Part shown: positions 8,973 to 19,135 of the stretch, one piece after another
How positions within the stretch are numbered: position 1 is the stretch's first letter
How the letters are laid out: every line of letters begins with the position of its first letter
NCBI GenBank assembly: GCA_016213775.1
Contig: JACQZR010000159.1
Span: 1 to 43,082 of the forward strand
Length of the DNA stretch: 43,082 nt
DNA from: Acidobacteriota bacterium
GTDB taxonomy: Bacteria; Acidobacteriota; Terriglobia; Bryobacterales; Bryobacteraceae
Reading direction: 5' to 3'
Made by a program: the position numbers and the translations under genes
Notes under the pieces: model-generated
What the model saw: only the letters and a program-made list of their open reading frames with translations
The model's database searches: none
What the model was told of the DNA's origin: nothing

Positions 8973-10177
8973 ACTTCGAAGCGGTAGAGACTGCGCTCCC
9001 CTCTCAAATAGATGGCCTTGCCCGAAATGGCGAGCGAAGCAAGCGTGCGTTCCGGAATCGAATTGCGCGCCAACTCCCGGAACTGTTTCCCTGGCGCGAT
9101 CACCACACACTCCCCTTCCTCACTCAGAAAATAAACGCGCCCGTCGGCGAAAACCGGCGACGCCGAATGATTCCCTCCCAATCGCTGCTGCCAGTTGACG
9201 CTTCCGGCCTTCGCATCGAGACACGTCGCAACACCGTTATCGCTCACCATGTAGAGTTCGTCACCCACCACAATCGGCGAAGGCGTCAGTGGAACAGCCC
9301 GCGGGTACGACCAAGCCACGTGCGATTTGGTGACATTCCCCTTGCCATCCGGGCGCACCGCAAACAGCACCGGCTGAAAGAACCCCGAACAGATGTAGAC
9401 CAGCCCGTGCGCATACACCGCCCGGGGCACATTCGAAAAGCCCTCTCCATATTCGATATGCCACAATTCCTTTCCCGTGCGCGGATCGTAGGAGTACGCC
9501 CGGTGTGCACCGGGGCTCACCAATTGGGGCTTGCCGCCAACATTGATCACCAGCGGCGTCGTATATGCCTGATTGCCCTTCCCTCGCGCTGTCTTCCAAC
9601 GGACCCTGCCGCTGCCGGCATCGAGCGCCACCACGAACTGCGCATCAAAACCGTCGCAACTGAAAATCAGCAGATCCTCAAACAGCGCCGGCGACCCGCC
9701 CGGCCCGTGCTGCGGCTCATACTTCAGAGTCTGCTTCCAGAGAATCTCGCCGTTCGTGCTCACGCCAGCGGTCCCATAAAAACCGTAATGCACGTACACC
9801 CGGTCGCCATCAACAATGGCCGTCGGGGAAGCGAAACTGTTCTTGGCGTGAATGCCCGGCCCCTTGTCGCGGACGCGAAACACTTCCGTGTCCTGCTGCA
9901 ATTTGCCTGTCTGCGCATCCATGCAGAGAAGCCGCAACGACGCACCATTCTCCGTCGCGGTGGTGAGCCAGAGCCGATTCCCCACGATCGACGGACTCGA
10001 CCATCCGAGACCCGGAATCGCCACTTTCCAACGCACGTTCTTCGTATCGCTCCACTGCTGCGCAAGCCCCTTCTCTGTAGAATGGCCCTGTCCGGAGGGA
10101 CCGCGAAATTGTGGCCAGTCCTCGCCCAGCAACGGAGCCGCAAGCGCCTGAGACAGAAAAATCCTTCGATTCAGCAT
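8969..10177 (-). CDS. PQQ-like beta-propeller protein, exported
   Basis: A 402-residue propeller of the outer-membrane-assembly/PQQ-dehydrogenase-like type. The start at 10177 gives a basic and hydrophobic leader (MLNRRIFLSQALAAPLLG) followed by the common opening DWPQFRGPSG; an AGAGGA stretch lies just upstream. Blade motifs include VVALDAGSGRVRWKT, SYDPRTGKELWHIEY and TCLDAKAGSVNWQQRLGG. No catalytic calcium or heme site is evident, so a scaffold or binding role is likelier than dehydrogenase activity. A longer frame to 10312 exists but adds residues unlike any leader and would run into the divergent ABC operon. Divergent from that operon with an 81-bp gap. Confidence 0.9.
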   Translation of the reverse strand: MLNRRIFLSQALAAPLLGEDWPQFRGPSGQGHSTEKGLAQQWSDTKNVRWKVAIPGLGWSSPSIVGNRLWLTTATENGASLRLLCMDAQTGKLQQDTEVFRVRDKGPGIHAKNSFASPTAIVDGDRVYVHYGFYGTAGVSTNGEILWKQTLKYEPQHGPGGSPALFEDLLIFSCDGFDAQFVVALDAGSGRVRWKTARGKGNQAYTTPLVINVGGKPQLVSPGAHRAYSYDPRTGKELWHIEYGEGFSNVPRAVYAHGLVYICSGFFQPVLFAVRPDGKGNVTKSHVAWSYPRAVPLTPSPIVVGDELYMVSDNGVATCLDAKAGSVNWQQRLGGNHSASPVFADGRVYFLSEEGECVVIAPGKQFRELARNSIPERTLASLAISGKAIYLRGERSLYRFEV

Positions 10178-10258
10178 GTTCCTCTGTAATAAGTCTCGCA
10201 TCCCACGATACGTTGGTGTTCTCATCTCCTGGCATACTGGTTCTTTCTGGCAATCGGG

Positions 10259-11083
10259 ATGATACCGGAATCGCAAACCAGCGCAACGACGTTCGCCGAA
10301 CCGGCCCTCCATCTATCTTCCATATCGGTCCGGTATCGCGGAGGGGGTGGGACGCTCGCAGTGGATAACTTCACTGCCACTCTGTATAGGGGCGAGAGTG
10401 TTTGCCTGTTGGGTGAGTCCGGCTGCGGGAAGACGACACTGTGCCGGCTGCTGCTTGGGACGATTCCACCCGATGCTGATTTGCGCGGATCCGTGCACTG
10501 CGGCTCTATAGCAATCGAGGCAAAGGACCGGCGGCGGACGGCGCTTCCAATTCGCGTGGCGTGCATCCCACAAGAGCCGCGCGAGAGCATGCATCCGATG
10601 CTGAAAGCCGGGACGGTTCTGGCGGAGATTGCTCGGGCTCACCATGCGCCGCCGCGGCGCAGGCAGGCGGTGGCCGCGGCGATGCAGGCCGCGGAGCTGC
10701 CGGAGCCATGGATTCTGAAAGCCTATCCCCACGAGCTGAGCGGAGGCCAGAGGCAGCGTGTGCTCATTGCGCAGGCTCTGCTCTGCCGTCCGGATCTCCT
10801 CATCGCCGATGAGCCGACATCCGCTCTCGATGTGATCCTCGAAGCATCGGTGATACGGTTAATCAAAGGACTGGTCAAGGAACGAGGGATGAGCCTGTTG
10901 TGGGTCACACACAACCCACTGCTGTGCGCGGGGATGCACCGTGTATTGGTGATGTCGGAAGGTCGCCTCATCGAAGAGACGACCCCGGCGCGCTTGTTGG
11001 GAGCGCCTCAACATCCCTATACTGTGAAGCTGATTCAGGCGCTTCCGCCACCGCTAGGAGAGTCGCCATCTGCTGATCGTTGA
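10259..11083 (+). CDS. Oligopeptide ABC transporter ATPase (DppD/OppD-like)
   Basis: A 274-residue ATP-binding subunit. Walker A is GESGCGKTT (residues 52-60), the Q-loop IPQEP (103-107), the signature LSGGQRQR (from 160), Walker B LLIADEP (D184, E185) and the switch histidine H218 in WVTHN. The C-terminal ending APQHPYTVKLIQALP is typical of dipeptide/oligopeptide transporter ATPases and leads toward the short OppD C-terminal region, which is truncated here. It opens a five-gene operon (ATPase, ATPase, permease, permease, binding protein) with overlapping ends. It would energise peptide uptake, or nickel or other small-solute uptake, at the inner membrane. Confidence 0.92.
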   Translation: MIPESQTSATTFAEPALHLSSISVRYRGGGGTLAVDNFTATLYRGESVCLLGESGCGKTTLCRLLLGTIPPDADLRGSVHCGSIAIEAKDRRRTALPIRVACIPQEPRESMHPMLKAGTVLAEIARAHHAPPRRRQAVAAAMQAAELPEPWILKAYPHELSGGQRQRVLIAQALLCRPDLLIADEPTSALDVILEASVIRLIKGLVKERGMSLLWVTHNPLLCAGMHRVLVMSEGRLIEETTPARLLGAPQHPYTVKLIQALPPPLGESPSADR

Positions 11084-11783
11084 CGATGTCTCGAAACGAT
11101 ACTTCATTCGCGGCCGCGAAGTGGACGCGGTGCGAGGGGTGAGTCTGTCGCTCCAGCCAGCCGGGAGTCTTGCCCTTGTCGGCGCATCCGGGGCGGGGAA
11201 ATCCACTTTGGCAAGGCTCATTGCAGGCTGGGAACAGCCCGATGCCGGCTCCATTCGCTGGACCGTTGAGGATTGCCGCGTTCAGATGATTCCTCAGGAC
11301 CCGGGACCGAGTCTCAATCCCTGGTTGACTGCCCTCGAAGCCACCAGTGAACCTCTTGCGATTCGAGGATGCGATACTTCGCCCGCGCGCGAGATGCTTC
11401 TGCGGTGCGAGATCCCCGCGGGTTTGTTCCCGCAACGGACAGCGCAGTTGAGCGGTGGACAAAAGGCACGCGTGGCACTGGCTCGGGCATTGGTTGCTCG
11501 GCCGCGCCTGCTGATTCTGGATGAATCTTTCGCCAGCCTCGACTTGATCACGCGAACGCAACTGACGACTATGGTCATGGGCATCCAAAGTCAGCAACGG
11601 CTCGCCATGATCTGGGTTCTGCACGATCTGGACTACGCCGGACAGGTGGCAACGGAAATCGCCGTAATGGCGGAAGGCCGGATTGTGGAATGCGGCACGC
11701 CCCGGCAACTGTCGCAGGGGGCGAAGCAGGATGCGACCAGAGCGCTGCTGAATGCACAGCCGGACAGGAGTCTGCTGCGATGA
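11070..11783 (+). CDS. Oligopeptide ABC transporter ATPase (DppF/OppF-like), probable CTG start
   Basis: The second ATPase, 237 residues from the proposed start. Walker A GASGAGKST is at 38-46, signature LSGGQKAR from 127, Walker B LLILDE with D151/E152, and a switch His in VLHDLDYAG. The conserved opening IVDDVSKRYF and AVRGVSLSL lies upstream of the first standard start (GTG at 11121), which would remove the first strand of the fold. The only upstream candidates before an in-frame stop at 11055 are CTG codons at 11070 and 11073. AGGAG at 11056-11060 sits nine bases before the first. It overlaps the previous gene by 14 bases. The start is an inference; the function is firm. Confidence 0.88.
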   Translation: MLIVDDVSKRYFIRGREVDAVRGVSLSLQPAGSLALVGASGAGKSTLARLIAGWEQPDAGSIRWTVEDCRVQMIPQDPGPSLNPWLTALEATSEPLAIRGCDTSPAREMLLRCEIPAGLFPQRTAQLSGGQKARVALARALVARPRLLILDESFASLDLITRTQLTTMVMGIQSQQRLAMIWVLHDLDYAGQVATEIAVMAEGRIVECGTPRQLSQGAKQDATRALLNAQPDRSLLR

Positions 11784-12685
11784 AGCGTTTCGTGGCCCGC
11801 AGACTAATGCAGGGTGCGCTGACGCTGTGGGTGGTGTCTGTAGTTGGGTTCGCTCTGATGAGTCTCGTGCCCGGGAGTTACTTCGACGAGGCGCGGTTGG
11901 ATCCGCGGCTTTCGCCGCAGACCGTGGAGGCAATGCGAAACCGCTCCGGAGAATTGAGAACTCTTCCCCAGCGGTATGGCGAGTGGCTTGTATCCTGTTT
12001 TGCGGGTGAGGGTGGGTATTCCGTCGTGTATCAGGTTCCGGTTCTGCATCTGATGCTCCCCAGATTGGTGAAGACAGCGCAACTGGCCACTGCCGGTCTC
12101 GCGCTTTCCTGGCTGACCGCATTGGTGCTCGGGGCCTGGAGTGCGAACCGCGCCGGCAAACACGCGGCGGCGGTGGCCGATTGGCTCACTTCGGTGCTGG
12201 CGGCGATTCCGGAGTTGGTGCTCGCTTGCGGCCTGATGCTGATTGGCCTCTATGCGGGATTGGTTCGCGAAGACAATCTGACGATTCCGGCATTGGCGTT
12301 GGGCATGGGCGGTATTCCTGCATTGCTGCCCCAAGTGCGCGCCGGCCTGCGCCAGGTCGCTGATGCACCGTATCTCGAACTTGCCTGGGCCCACGGAATA
12401 CGCGGCTGGCGATTCACCTTGCTCTTCTGGCTTCGGGCGGCTGCGAATCCGCTGCTTCCGCTGCTCGGGTTGTCCGTGGGAACCATGTTGAGTTCTTCGC
12501 TGGTGGTGGAGATCATCTGTGGTTGGCCGGGGTTGGGCCCGCTGTTCCTATCCTCTGTCGAGACAAGAGACAGCCATGTGGCGTTAGCGGTGGTGCTGAT
12601 AGCGAGCGGGTTGCTCATCACGGCAAACACCGTCACGGACATCCTCCAGGCGGCAGCGGATCCGCGAATCCGGGAGTCGTCATGA
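11780..12685 (+). CDS. Oligopeptide ABC transporter permease (DppB-like)
   Basis: A 301-residue inner-membrane permease. The start at 11780 overlaps the previous stop as ATGA, with AGGAG nine bases upstream. The N-terminus (MKRFVARRLMQGALTLWVVS) matches the first helix of DppB-type permeases. Later helices surround the binding-protein-dependent loop, where HGIRGWRFTLLFWLRAA corresponds to the EAA region that contacts the ATPase, and IICGWPGLGPLF is a family signature. The periplasmic loop after helix one is shorter than in Escherichia coli DppB. It pairs with the next gene to form the channel. Confidence 0.9.
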   Translation: MKRFVARRLMQGALTLWVVSVVGFALMSLVPGSYFDEARLDPRLSPQTVEAMRNRSGELRTLPQRYGEWLVSCFAGEGGYSVVYQVPVLHLMLPRLVKTAQLATAGLALSWLTALVLGAWSANRAGKHAAAVADWLTSVLAAIPELVLACGLMLIGLYAGLVREDNLTIPALALGMGGIPALLPQVRAGLRQVADAPYLELAWAHGIRGWRFTLLFWLRAAANPLLPLLGLSVGTMLSSSLVVEIICGWPGLGPLFLSSVETRDSHVALAVVLIASGLLITANTVTDILQAAADPRIRESS

Positions 12686-13635
12686 GAGTTCGAGTTGGCC
12701 CGGTGCAGTTGTTGCTGTGCGCCATCGCGATCTACTCCGTGTTTGCGGGACGCCTCGCGCCTTATCCGGCGATCCGCGAGCACCGTGAGTTCCCTTTCAC
12801 CCCACCAATGAGATTGCATTGGGCCGGATTCGCGGGCGTCTATTACTGTGGTCTTCAGAGTGCCGGAGCCTGGCGTGGATTCTCCGAGGACTGCACACGC
12901 AAATGGCAGCTCCGCTTTTTCGAGGAAGGCAGATTGGTGCAACCCGCCAAGGAAGGCCCCTTCTTTCTGCTGGGTTCGGACGAGTTGGGGCGCGATCAGC
13001 TTTCGCGCCTGCTGGAAGGGGGAAGGGTTACATTGTCCGCGGGCGTGGCCGCCTCCTTACTAACGATTCTCATTGGTCTCGCGATTGGGATTGTCTCCGG
13101 ATACCGCGGCGGGCGATTGGATGATCTGCTGATGGCGCTGGCGTCGTTGTTCCTCACCTGCCCGTGGATCTACCTCCTGCTCGGCATTCGCGCCTTGCTT
13201 CCTCTTTCGCTGCCGTCGGAGCAGTCGTACCTGCTCGTACTGGTGGTGGCCGCGTCGGTCGGTTGGCCCCGCACCGCGCGCTTGATTCGCGGCGTGGTGC
13301 GAAGCGCCCGCGAGCGCGAGTATGTTACGGTCGCCCGCTCGCTCGGCGCAAGCGAATGGCGCATCTTCCGCGTGCACCTGATGCCGGAGTTGCGCCACGT
13401 GGCAACAGCGCAGTTTGCCGTGCTGGCTCCGCAGTTCGTCCTTGCTGAAGTCACCCTCTCCTTTGTTGGCCTCGGCATCGGTGAACCCGGTGTCAGTTGG
13501 GGAACGATGCTGGCCGGCTTGCGCGATGTGTCGATATTGTTGCCGTATGCGTGGATGGCGCTCCCCTGCATACCGATCGCTGCCGTCTTCTTCGCGTTTC
13601 AATGGGTGTCCCGCCGGATGCAGTACACTGAGTGA
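12682..13635 (+). CDS. Oligopeptide ABC transporter permease (DppC-like)
   Basis: A 317-residue second permease, starting in an ATGA overlap with the preceding stop. It has the DppC landmark LLGSDELGRDQLSRLLEGGR ahead of the membrane core, and the EAA loop VTVARSLGASEWRIFRVHLM. SFVGLGIGEPGVSWGTML near the end is characteristic of the family. A larger frame continues upstream to 12523 but that part overlaps the DppB gene and is unlike any permease. The periplasmic loop between helix one and the GSDELGRD motif (about residues 35-95) is longer than usual and contains two Cys residues. Confidence 0.9.
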   Translation: MRVRVGPVQLLLCAIAIYSVFAGRLAPYPAIREHREFPFTPPMRLHWAGFAGVYYCGLQSAGAWRGFSEDCTRKWQLRFFEEGRLVQPAKEGPFFLLGSDELGRDQLSRLLEGGRVTLSAGVAASLLTILIGLAIGIVSGYRGGRLDDLLMALASLFLTCPWIYLLLGIRALLPLSLPSEQSYLLVLVVAASVGWPRTARLIRGVVRSAREREYVTVARSLGASEWRIFRVHLMPELRHVATAQFAVLAPQFVLAEVTLSFVGLGIGEPGVSWGTMLAGLRDVSILLPYAWMALPCIPIAAVFFAFQWVSRRMQYTE

Positions 13636-15380
13636 TCATGACCGGGCGATTGGTTACGGTTCTGCTCTTTTGCATCTTCAGGACAGCAGCTTTCCAGGCG
13701 CCTTTTGAGCCTGGAGTGCCTGGAGGCACTCTTCGAGTCGCGCAAAAGGCGGAGCCAAAAACGCTCAACCCTCTCGTTGCGATTGACGCTCCCTCGCGAG
13801 AGGTCATCCGCCTTCTTCATGCGGATCTGATTACCATCAACCGGTACACACAACGCACCGAACCTGCACTAGCGGAATCCTGGAAGGCAGCGAAGGACGG
13901 ACGCAGTTTCACCTTGGCGCTGCGCAAGGGTGTGCATTTCTCCGATGGACATCCCTTCGATGCGGACGACGTTATCTTCACGTTCCAGGTGTACACGGAC
14001 AAGGCAGTGGCCGCCCCCCAGCGCGATTTACTGATGGTTGGCGAGGAACCGGTTCGTGTCCGGAAGACGGGCAGCCACACAGTGGTGGTCACGTTATCGC
14101 AGCCATACGCGGCCGCGGAGCGGATCTTCGACGGCATAGCGATATTGCCCCGCCACCTGCTGGAGGCGGACTACCGGGCCGGACGGCTGGCTAAGATCTG
14201 GACCGTCGCGAGCACCCCTCAGTCGATGGCCGGCCTCGGTCCCTTTCGCTTTCGCGAACACAAGGCAGGTGAATGGATCCGCCTCGATCGAAATCCTTAC
14301 TACTGGAAGAGTGATGCGAACAGACGCCGTTTGCCCTACTTCGATGAGGTTGTCCTGCGCGCCACGGGGACGGAAGAAAATCAGGTGATTCGGTTCCTCG
14401 CCGGTGAGTTGGATGTGCTCGGCCGGTTAGCGGCACGCAGTTACGCAGCCATCGAACAGAAGGCGCTTCCCGATGTGCAATTGGTCGATGCGGGCTCAAG
14501 CCTGGAATACAACGTGGCCTTCTTCAATCTCAACACTTCGGCGCCTGCCCACGTGGCATCCAAGCAGACCTGGTTCGGCGATAAGAGGTTTCGGCAGGCC
14601 CTTTCCCTGGCCGCCGATCGTGAAGGGATGGCCCGGCTCGTCTATGGGGGCAGGGCAACTCCGCTTTGGGGACATGTTCCGCCGGGCAACAGGATCTGGG
14701 CCGCGCAGGATATTGCGAAGCCGCCACGCTCCATCCCGGCCGCGAAGCAGATACTCACGCAAGTCGGGTTCCAATGGGATTCCGCCGGCCGCTTGCTCGA
14801 TCGCGCCGGCACCCCGGTTCGCTTCACCATCGTCGTTTCTTCCAGCAATTCCGAACGCAGCCGCCTGGCCACCATTCTTGCCTCCGACTGGCGCGAACTT
14901 GGGATCGATGTGCAGGTGGTGCCACTCGAGTTCCGTGCGCTGTTAGACCGGCTGATGAATTCCAAAGATTACGATGCCTGTCTGCTCGGCTTCGGCGGCG
15001 GCGATGCCGATCCGAATCCGGAGATGAACATCTGGCTTTCCAGCGGCTCGATGCACTTTTGGAATCCCCAGCAAAAAAGCCCTGCCACACCATGGGAGGC
15101 GCGCCTGGATGAGTTGATGCGGCGGCAGATGACGACCACCGATTTTGCGGCTCGCCACGCTCTCTTTCGTGAGGTCCAACAAATCGTCGCCGGCGAACGG
15201 CCCGTCATCAGCCTCGTGAGTCCGAACGTGTTGGTTGCCGCCCGCCGCTCCGTTGGCAATTTTCGGCCTGCCATACTCGACTCCTATGCCCTCTGGAATG
15301 CTGAATACCTGTATCGTGTGACAAGTACTGGCGGCTTGGGGCAGATCACAAAATCGGCGCAAGTGCCCGGGAAGCGATAA
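13632..15380 (+). CDS. Peptide-type ABC transporter substrate-binding protein (family 5)
   Basis: A 582-residue extracytoplasmic solute-binding protein. A signal peptide (RLVTVLLFCIFRTAAFQA) is followed by the family opening GGTLRVAQKAEPKTLNPL and the motif LRKGVHFSDGHPFDADDVIF. RQALSLAADREGMARLVYGG and the LRLTD-like late segments complete a full SBP_bac_5 fold. No lipobox cysteine is visible, so it may be free in the periplasm or anchored by an uncleaved leader. Start is GTG 13632 (overlapping the previous stop) or ATG 13638. It is the last gene of the transport operon and supplies ligand to the permeases just upstream. Confidence 0.92.
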   Translation: MIMTGRLVTVLLFCIFRTAAFQAPFEPGVPGGTLRVAQKAEPKTLNPLVAIDAPSREVIRLLHADLITINRYTQRTEPALAESWKAAKDGRSFTLALRKGVHFSDGHPFDADDVIFTFQVYTDKAVAAPQRDLLMVGEEPVRVRKTGSHTVVVTLSQPYAAAERIFDGIAILPRHLLEADYRAGRLAKIWTVASTPQSMAGLGPFRFREHKAGEWIRLDRNPYYWKSDANRRRLPYFDEVVLRATGTEENQVIRFLAGELDVLGRLAARSYAAIEQKALPDVQLVDAGSSLEYNVAFFNLNTSAPAHVASKQTWFGDKRFRQALSLAADREGMARLVYGGRATPLWGHVPPGNRIWAAQDIAKPPRSIPAAKQILTQVGFQWDSAGRLLDRAGTPVRFTIVVSSSNSERSRLATILASDWRELGIDVQVVPLEFRALLDRLMNSKDYDACLLGFGGGDADPNPEMNIWLSSGSMHFWNPQQKSPATPWEARLDELMRRQMTTTDFAARHALFREVQQIVAGERPVISLVSPNVLVAARRSVGNFRPAILDSYALWNAEYLYRVTSTGGLGQITKSAQVPGKR

Positions 15381-15401
15381 TTCCGGTCGATATGAACAGA
15401 G

Positions 15402-17888
15402 GTGTCAACGCGGTACCGGCAACTCGTTCTCTGTGGCGCACTACTCGCCTGCGTGGGCGCTGTCGTCCGCTACAAAAGCAGCAGTGTACTCGACAATGCC
15501 GTCGAGTACCGCATTGGCTTTGAGCACTCCCCGCCCCGGCAATTTCTTGACGCCAGCGGGCGTCCGATAGGCCCCGCGATTGATCTATTGAACGACGCCG
15601 CGCGCCGTGCCCACGTGCGCCTCTCCTGGGTGCGCGTAGAAGGCGGTCCTGACAACGCCTTGCGCCGTGGCCTTGTGGACCTGTGGCCGGTTCTCAACCG
15701 ATTGCCGGAACGCAAGGATCTCTATATCACGGCTCCGTATGCTGAGTTGACCTATTGGTTGGCATCGCTGGATGGGGGTGTGCCGTTGCCGATCGGCGCC
15801 CTTGCCGGGCAGCCGGTTGGCATTACGCCAGGCCTTGCCTCATTGGTTGCCAGGCAGTGGCTGCCGGCGTCGCAGATTGCGACGTTCAAGAGCATGGATG
15901 CCCTCCTTCAGGCGGTGTGCGCCGAGCGCGTCCGGGCGGGAGTCATTGTCGAAAGCGCTGTCCACGCATCACTGTTTCGCAAACCGGACGGTTGCTCGTT
16001 GCGCCTCTCGCCGATTCCTGGCGCGCGATTCTACGCCGGCATCGGCGCGGTAAATCGCAGCGGTCCCATACAAGCTGCAAATTCTCTACGTCAGGCGCTG
16101 GACGACATGATTCGTGACGGGGCATTCTCCACCATTTCCGTACGCTGGTACGGATACCCCACAAGCGAGGCCGTCACGGCACAGCGCCTCGTACAGGTTG
16201 AGCAGCAGGCAAAATTACGCATCATCCTCCTCGCCTGCACGGTGCTTGCTCTGATCGTCCTGCTGGTCATGGCGGTGTGGTTGTACCGTGCGCGCCGTGC
16301 CGCCGAACAGGCCACCAGGGCCAAGTCGGAGTTCCTGGCGAATATGAGCCATGAGATTCGTACCCCGCTCAACGGCGTCATTGGCATGAACGGGTTGCTG
16401 CTGGACACCGAGTTGTCGTCCGAGCAGCGTGAGTTCGCCGACACGGCCCGCAAGTCTGCCGAGGCTCTCCTTGCCGTCATTAATGACATTCTGGATTTCT
16501 CCAAGATCGAGGCCGGCAAGCTCGTGCTCGAAGTATGCCCGTTTGATTTCCAGTCCGTGCTGGAAGACGTCGGTGAGGTGCTCGCCCCGGCAGCGGAGCA
16601 AAAAGGCATTGACCTGATCGTACGCTACCCCCCGTCCTTGGACCGGCACTTTCTTGGCGATCCCAGCAGGATTCGACAGGTGCTGCTGAACCTCGTCGGC
16701 AATGCGGTCAAGTTCACCCATCAGGGGCATGTCACCGTGTGCGCGGAGGAGACCCTTCGAGAACAGCAGCATGTGCGAGTGCGAATCACCGTCAATGACA
16801 CCGGCATTGGCATCGCGCCGGACAAGCTGGGTTTGCTCTTCACGCACTTTACACAAGCGGATATGAGCACCTCGCGCCGCTACGGCGGCACCGGCCTCGG
16901 GCTCGCCATCAGTAAGCAACTCGTTCAGCTCATGGGCGGCGCCGTCGGTGTGCGGAGCGTAGTGGGAGAGGGGTCCACTTTCACGGTCGAGCTACCGCTC
17001 CTGCCTGACCATGCCGCACCGCCCGCGGCGCTACCTGCCGTCGGCCTTGCGGGGCTGCGAGTCCTGATTGTGGACGATAACGACGTGAATCGGCGTGTGC
17101 TGGAGGAGCAGTTGTCGGGATTAGACATGCGCACGGACAGCTTCGCATCGGCCCTCGCGGCATTAGCGGCGCTGCGCGATGCACACGCTGCCGGTGATCA
17201 CTACCAGGTGCTTCTCTCGGACTACCAAATGCCCGTCATGGATGGCGCCGCGCTTGCGCACACGATTCAGATCGACCCGGACCTGCGCGCTACCATCGTC
17301 GTGCTCCTCACCAGTGTCGGGCACTGGCGGGACATCAAAGGACTCCAGGGAGCAAGCGTGGATGCGTGTCTGCTCAAACCCATCCGGCAGGCGCAACTGC
17401 TCCAGACGATTGCAAGCGCCGTTGCGCGCCGCCAGCCAGCCCGGCCACCAACAATCACTCCCCCCGTGCGGGCAACGAGCGTTGCCGGGAGGTTTGCCGC
17501 CATGGGCATTCGCGTCCTGGTCGTCGAAGATAATATCGTGAATCAGCATGTCGCCTCGCGCATGCTCCAGCGGCTGGGCGCCCGTGTCGATGTTGCCGCC
17601 AACGGACAAGAGGCACTGGACCTCCTCCGGGCGCTCCCGTACCATCTCGTCTTCATGGATTGCCAGATGCCCGTAATGGACGGGTATGAAGCGACAGAGC
17701 GTGTGCGCGCGACTCCGGATCGCAATCAGCAGGTGCGCATCATCGCGATGACCGCCGAAGCATCAGCGGAGTGCCGTGAGCGCTGCTTTGCCGTCGGCAT
17801 GAATGAGTACATCACCAAGCCGGTACAGCTCAGTGACCTCGTCACGGCGCTCGAAGCGCTCCCCTCGCCCGCGAACGTATCAACGTAA
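15402..17888 (+). CDS. Hybrid sensor histidine kinase with periplasmic SBP domain and two receivers
   Basis: An 828-residue inner-membrane sensor. Order: leader helix (about 7-22), bacterial type-3 solute-binding domain in the periplasm (35-250), membrane helix (272-296), dimerisation domain with phospho-accepting His317 in SHEIRTP, ATPase domain with N434 and DTGIG 466-470, receiver 1 (acidic pair D558/D559, acceptor D607, K659) and receiver 2 (E709/D710, acceptor D753, K806). All catalytic residues are present. No HPt domain is attached, so the phosphorelay partner is elsewhere. It starts 21 bases after the peptide-binding protein, implying it senses a ligand handled by that transporter. 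The only possible start is a GTG with a poor ribosome site. Confidence 0.92.
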   Translation: MSTRYRQLVLCGALLACVGAVVRYKSSSVLDNAVEYRIGFEHSPPRQFLDASGRPIGPAIDLLNDAARRAHVRLSWVRVEGGPDNALRRGLVDLWPVLNRLPERKDLYITAPYAELTYWLASLDGGVPLPIGALAGQPVGITPGLASLVARQWLPASQIATFKSMDALLQAVCAERVRAGVIVESAVHASLFRKPDGCSLRLSPIPGARFYAGIGAVNRSGPIQAANSLRQALDDMIRDGAFSTISVRWYGYPTSEAVTAQRLVQVEQQAKLRIILLACTVLALIVLLVMAVWLYRARRAAEQATRAKSEFLANMSHEIRTPLNGVIGMNGLLLDTELSSEQREFADTARKSAEALLAVINDILDFSKIEAGKLVLEVCPFDFQSVLEDVGEVLAPAAEQKGIDLIVRYPPSLDRHFLGDPSRIRQVLLNLVGNAVKFTHQGHVTVCAEETLREQQHVRVRITVNDTGIGIAPDKLGLLFTHFTQADMSTSRRYGGTGLGLAISKQLVQLMGGAVGVRSVVGEGSTFTVELPLLPDHAAPPAALPAVGLAGLRVLIVDDNDVNRRVLEEQLSGLDMRTDSFASALAALAALRDAHAAGDHYQVLLSDYQMPVMDGAALAHTIQIDPDLRATIVVLLTSVGHWRDIKGLQGASVDACLLKPIRQAQLLQTIASAVARRQPARPPTITPPVRATSVAGRFAAMGIRVLVVEDNIVNQHVASRMLQRLGARVDVAANGQEALDLLRALPYHLVFMDCQMPVMDGYEATERVRATPDRNQQVRIIAMTAEASAECRERCFAVGMNEYITKPVQLSDLVTALEALPSPANVST

Positions 17889-19100
17889 GCGGTTCTCAAG
17901 CCAATCCACGTGTACGCGGCCGCCATTTCCATTTCCGCCCCAAACACGCCATATCTTCGAGACGATGTCGATATCCCCGTCGCCATCCACATCTCCCGTC
18001 CACACATCATGCCCTCCAAGCCGGGCGTCGAGTATCACCCGCTCCTCAAACTCGACTTTGCCGCCCTTGGTCAGGTTCTCCCAAACATACCAACGCGGAC
18101 CGGCGCCAACCGGAAGTATCGACGGATCCTCCTGTTCGATCACAAGTATGTCCGGATCTCCATCACGATCGAAGTCAGCCACACGCAGCGAATGAAAGGA
18201 TCCCCGCGTACCGGCAGCCTTGTTGCCCAGGTAGTGCGTGGTGAATCCCGGCGGCGTCTTGCCGTTGTTCTCCAGCCAGCCCACGCCCGAGTTCTGGCCA
18301 TCCGAGTCGGTGACGACGACATCAGTGTCACCGTCTTTGTCCAAGTCCAGAATGACACTGCGCGTCGAGAACCCCCACGGACCACGTCTCCCAAAGAACA
18401 CTCGATGCGGCATCCACTGCTTGCCGCCGTCCCGATTCTCCATCCACCTGTCCGCCAGGAAGATGTCCGGGTCCCCGTCGCCATCCAAATCGCCGATACC
18501 CGCTGGATAGAAGCCGGAGTGGATATCGGTTTTGTCGTTCAGGACTTCGGTTGTGATCGAGCTCTTTTTCCATTCCACGTCGCGAACCGGGTCGCTCGGA
18601 ATCGCGTACCAGAAGCAGCCTTCTCCATCCCCCATCGCCACCACATCCGGTTTCCCGTCGTGATCAATGTCGGACGCCACCATGTCGTGGATCTCCGACC
18701 GGATTGTGCTGTCGTAACGATACCGGTCAAAGGGCTTCCCGGCTGGTTTGCCGCGGTTGTGGAACCAGAAGCCGCCCACCACCAGGTCGGGCCAGCCATC
18801 GGAATCGACATCCATCACAGCGCCGCCCAGTTGAGCAACTGGCAGGTCGCCAATCCAGTGCCGCACCCATTCGCTGCGGCTTTTCTGCTCGAACCAGTAG
18901 ACCTTTCGATCGCCTCGATTCACAACCGCGAAATCGAGATCCCCGTCGCGATCGAAATCGGCCAGTGCGGACGCGCCGAATCCAACGTTGCCTCCCGGCA
19001 TCTCGCGCGCAATGAAACGATGGTGGAACATTGACGCTGTGATCTCGGCTACGGCTACCTGCGCGCTCACTACCGTGCACAAGAGAAAAACTGGCAGCAT
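17880..19100 (-). CDS. FG-GAP/VCBS-repeat propeller protein, secreted
   Basis: About 406 residues from the proposed start, which gives a clean signal peptide ([18 protein letters not shown]). The mature part has at least seven calcium-binding-like repeats, each built on D-x-D-x-D-G-x-x-D: [73 protein letters not shown] and [11 protein letters not shown]. Such proteins form seven-bladed propellers outside the cell; the ligand is unknown. A start at 19151 would add a longer basic leader; neither has a strong ribosome site. It converges on and overlaps the last nine bases of the histidine kinase gene. Confidence 0.88.
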   Translation of the reverse strand: MLPVFLLCTVVSAQVAVAEITASMFHHRFIAREMPGGNVGFGASALADFDRDGDLDFAVVNRGDRKVYWFEQKSRSEWVRHWIGDLPVAQLGGAVMDVDSDGWPDLVVGGFWFHNRGKPAGKPFDRYRYDSTIRSEIHDMVASDIDHDGKPDVVAMGDGEGCFWYAIPSDPVRDVEWKKSSITTEVLNDKTDIHSGFYPAGIGDLDGDGDPDIFLADRWMENRDGGKQWMPHRVFFGRRGPWGFSTRSVILDLDKDGDTDVVVTDSDGQNSGVGWLENNGKTPPGFTTHYLGNKAAGTRGSFHSLRVADFDRDGDPDILVIEQEDPSILPVGAGPRWYVWENLTKGGKVEFEERVILDARLGGHDVWTGDVDGDGDIDIVSKIWRVWGGNGNGGRVHVDWLENRLR

Positions 19101-19135
19101 ATGATTTACCCGAAATCCAAGTTTACTCTGAATGC

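Noticed and set aside
8777-10189. A 470-codon plus-strand frame opposite the propeller gene
   Set aside because: Antisense to an obvious PQQ-type propeller. Only its first part coincides with the PEP-CTERM remnant.
10968-12122. A 384-codon minus-strand frame opposite the ABC operon
   Set aside because: Shadow of the ATPase and permease genes; no motif.
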